64,000 nt of DNA from Bacteroidales bacterium (GTDB lineage: Bacteria; Bacteroidota; Bacteroidia; Bacteroidales; UBA10428): the NCBI GenBank assembly GCA_016930375.1, contig JAFGGU010000088.1, positions 1-64,000 of the forward strand, given 5' to 3'. The notes under the pieces were generated by a model, which had not been told where the DNA came from, ran no database searches, and saw only the letters and a program-made list of their open reading frames with translations. Shown piece by piece: positions 63,441 through 64,000 of the stretch. Made by a program: the position numbers and the translations under genes. Each line of letters starts with the position of its first letter. Position 1 is the first letter of the stretch.

Positions 63441-63559
63441 CAATCCCGGAGGGATTGCATGTTTATAGAAAACATTTCAAATATGTATGTTCGACCCCGG
63501 ACGGGGTCGTATTTTCTTTATATCCGTTCTTTCTATAAACATAAGACCTCTCCGAGGTC
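63441..63559. repeat. Cluster of three GC palindromes spaced by TTTATAGAAA motifs
   Basis: Palindromes CAATCCCGGAGGGATTG (63441-63457), CGACCCCGGACGGGGTCG (63492-63509) and GACCTCTCCGAGGTC (63545-63559) share a CC-GGA/TCCG-GG core. Between them stand TTTATAGAAA (63462-63471) and its inverted copy TTTCTATAAA (63530-63539). The layout is like dispersed intergenic palindromes seen in other Bacteroidota genomes. The rest of the gap, 63560-63821, shows nothing I can support. Confidence 0.75.
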
Positions 63560-63821
63560 GGGTTTATTATATATCAATTATTCCAATATTTGTTAAATGC
63601 AAGAATTAAGAATTTCATTCCAAAACTCTGTTTTCACAGAACCTGACCATAAGTATTGAAATAAAGATAATAGAATCATTCCATTTATCAAAGATATGTT
63701 TATCCGACAGATTTCCAGCCAAAAAATGAAACCACGTGTACCTGACAAAGTTTAACTTCATCCAATAAAAAGCACCTGTTTTGGAATTTTCACCTTAACT
63801 TCAGACCTGAAAAAAAGGATT

Positions 63822-64000
63822 ATGCTGAAGGATATTGCCCTGGTGTTATCAGGCGGCGGTGCCCGCGGTTATGCCCATATCGGAGCGATCAAAGTACTGG
63901 TGCAGCATGGTTTCAACGTTACATCCATAGCCGGAACTTCTATGGGGGCGCTGGTTGGAGGTATCTTTGCCAGTGGTCAGCTTCAGCAATTTGAGGAATG
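63822..64000 (+). CDS. Patatin-like phospholipase, N-terminal part
   Basis: The window ends inside this gene; 59 codons are visible. The start at 63822 is preceded by a purine-rich ribosome site (aaaaaagga). The translation shows both patatin marks: the oxyanion loop LSGGGARGYAHIGAIKVL and the nucleophile motif GTSMGAL (GxSxG, Ser near residue 44). The family has a Ser-Asp dyad and hydrolyses lipids; the catalytic Asp lies outside the window. Membership of the bacterial RssA/PlpD-like group is likely, but whether a C-terminal barrel follows cannot be seen. Confidence 0.93.
   Translation, partial: MLKDIALVLSGGGARGYAHIGAIKVLVQHGFNVTSIAGTSMGALVGGIFASGQLQQFEE

Overview
The window looks like core chromosome of a free-living Bacteroidota bacterium, most likely of the Bacteroidales/Marinilabiliales side; genus cannot be fixed from sequence alone. 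Supporting signs: Bacteroidota-type promoter boxes (TAnnTTTG) upstream of several genes, frequent lack of clear Shine-Dalgarno sequences, and families typical of the phylum (DUF4301, DUF6599, HYC_CC_PP, a one-polypeptide PurL of about 1230 residues, TolC/RND metal pumps with a combined HMBD adaptor). No rRNA, tRNA, transposase, prophage or CRISPR array was seen.

Layout. 1-4.6 kb: a small exported protein, a DUF4301 protein translationally coupled to a glycosyltransferase, and MetA. 4.6-12.1 kb, minus strand: a GH13 amylase, PurL, a DnaQ/GIY-YIG nuclease and a short undecaprenyl-phosphate sugar transferase. 12.4-19.1 kb: a conserved unknown, a two-gene phosphorelay (PAS kinase plus receiver-kinase), an alpha/beta hydrolase and a membrane-bound LytTR regulator. 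19.2-23.6 kb: a sulfur-assimilation block, metY - luxR-type regulator - cysK - metY; MetA at 3.6 kb has Glu at position 111, so it should make O-acetylhomoserine, the substrate of both MetY copies. 23.7-33.6 kb: a heavy-metal efflux operon (HYC_CC_PP protein, HMA protein, CusA/CzcA-type RND pump, TolC-type channel, CusB-type adaptor) followed by three accessory genes and a fossil fragment of a second adaptor gene. 33.7-36.9 kb: an M3 peptidase and a secreted lipoprotein of unknown function. 36.9-41.0 kb, minus strand: a four-gene operon (GntP permease, RidA, fold-III PLP enzyme of the D-threonine aldolase/D-serine dehydratase type, M19 dipeptidase) that reads as D-amino-acid or D-dipeptide salvage. 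41.0-44.5 kb: a heterodimeric ABC exporter with one degenerate ATP site. 44.7-55.9 kb: carB, three genes ending in a serine hydrolase, then on the minus strand htpX/lemA, a D-2-hydroxyacid dehydrogenase, a glutamine amidotransferase and an Old Yellow Enzyme. 55.9-62.5 kb: a small membrane protein, an aldo/keto reductase-DUF362-DUF6599 operon, and a NEW3-ABC ATPase-ABC permease operon. 62.9-64.0 kb: a small exported internally repeated protein, a cluster of palindromes, and the start of a patatin-like phospholipase.

The most unusual signal is not a gene. At many gene ends there are tandem arrays of 7-bp (sometimes 8-bp) units, each locus with its own unit, and at six loci the array begins in the last codons of the upstream gene and contains its stop codon. 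In the efflux operon these arrays are combined with a dispersed GGTC/GACC hairpin element present at three places, one of which encodes the last residues of the TolC-type protein.
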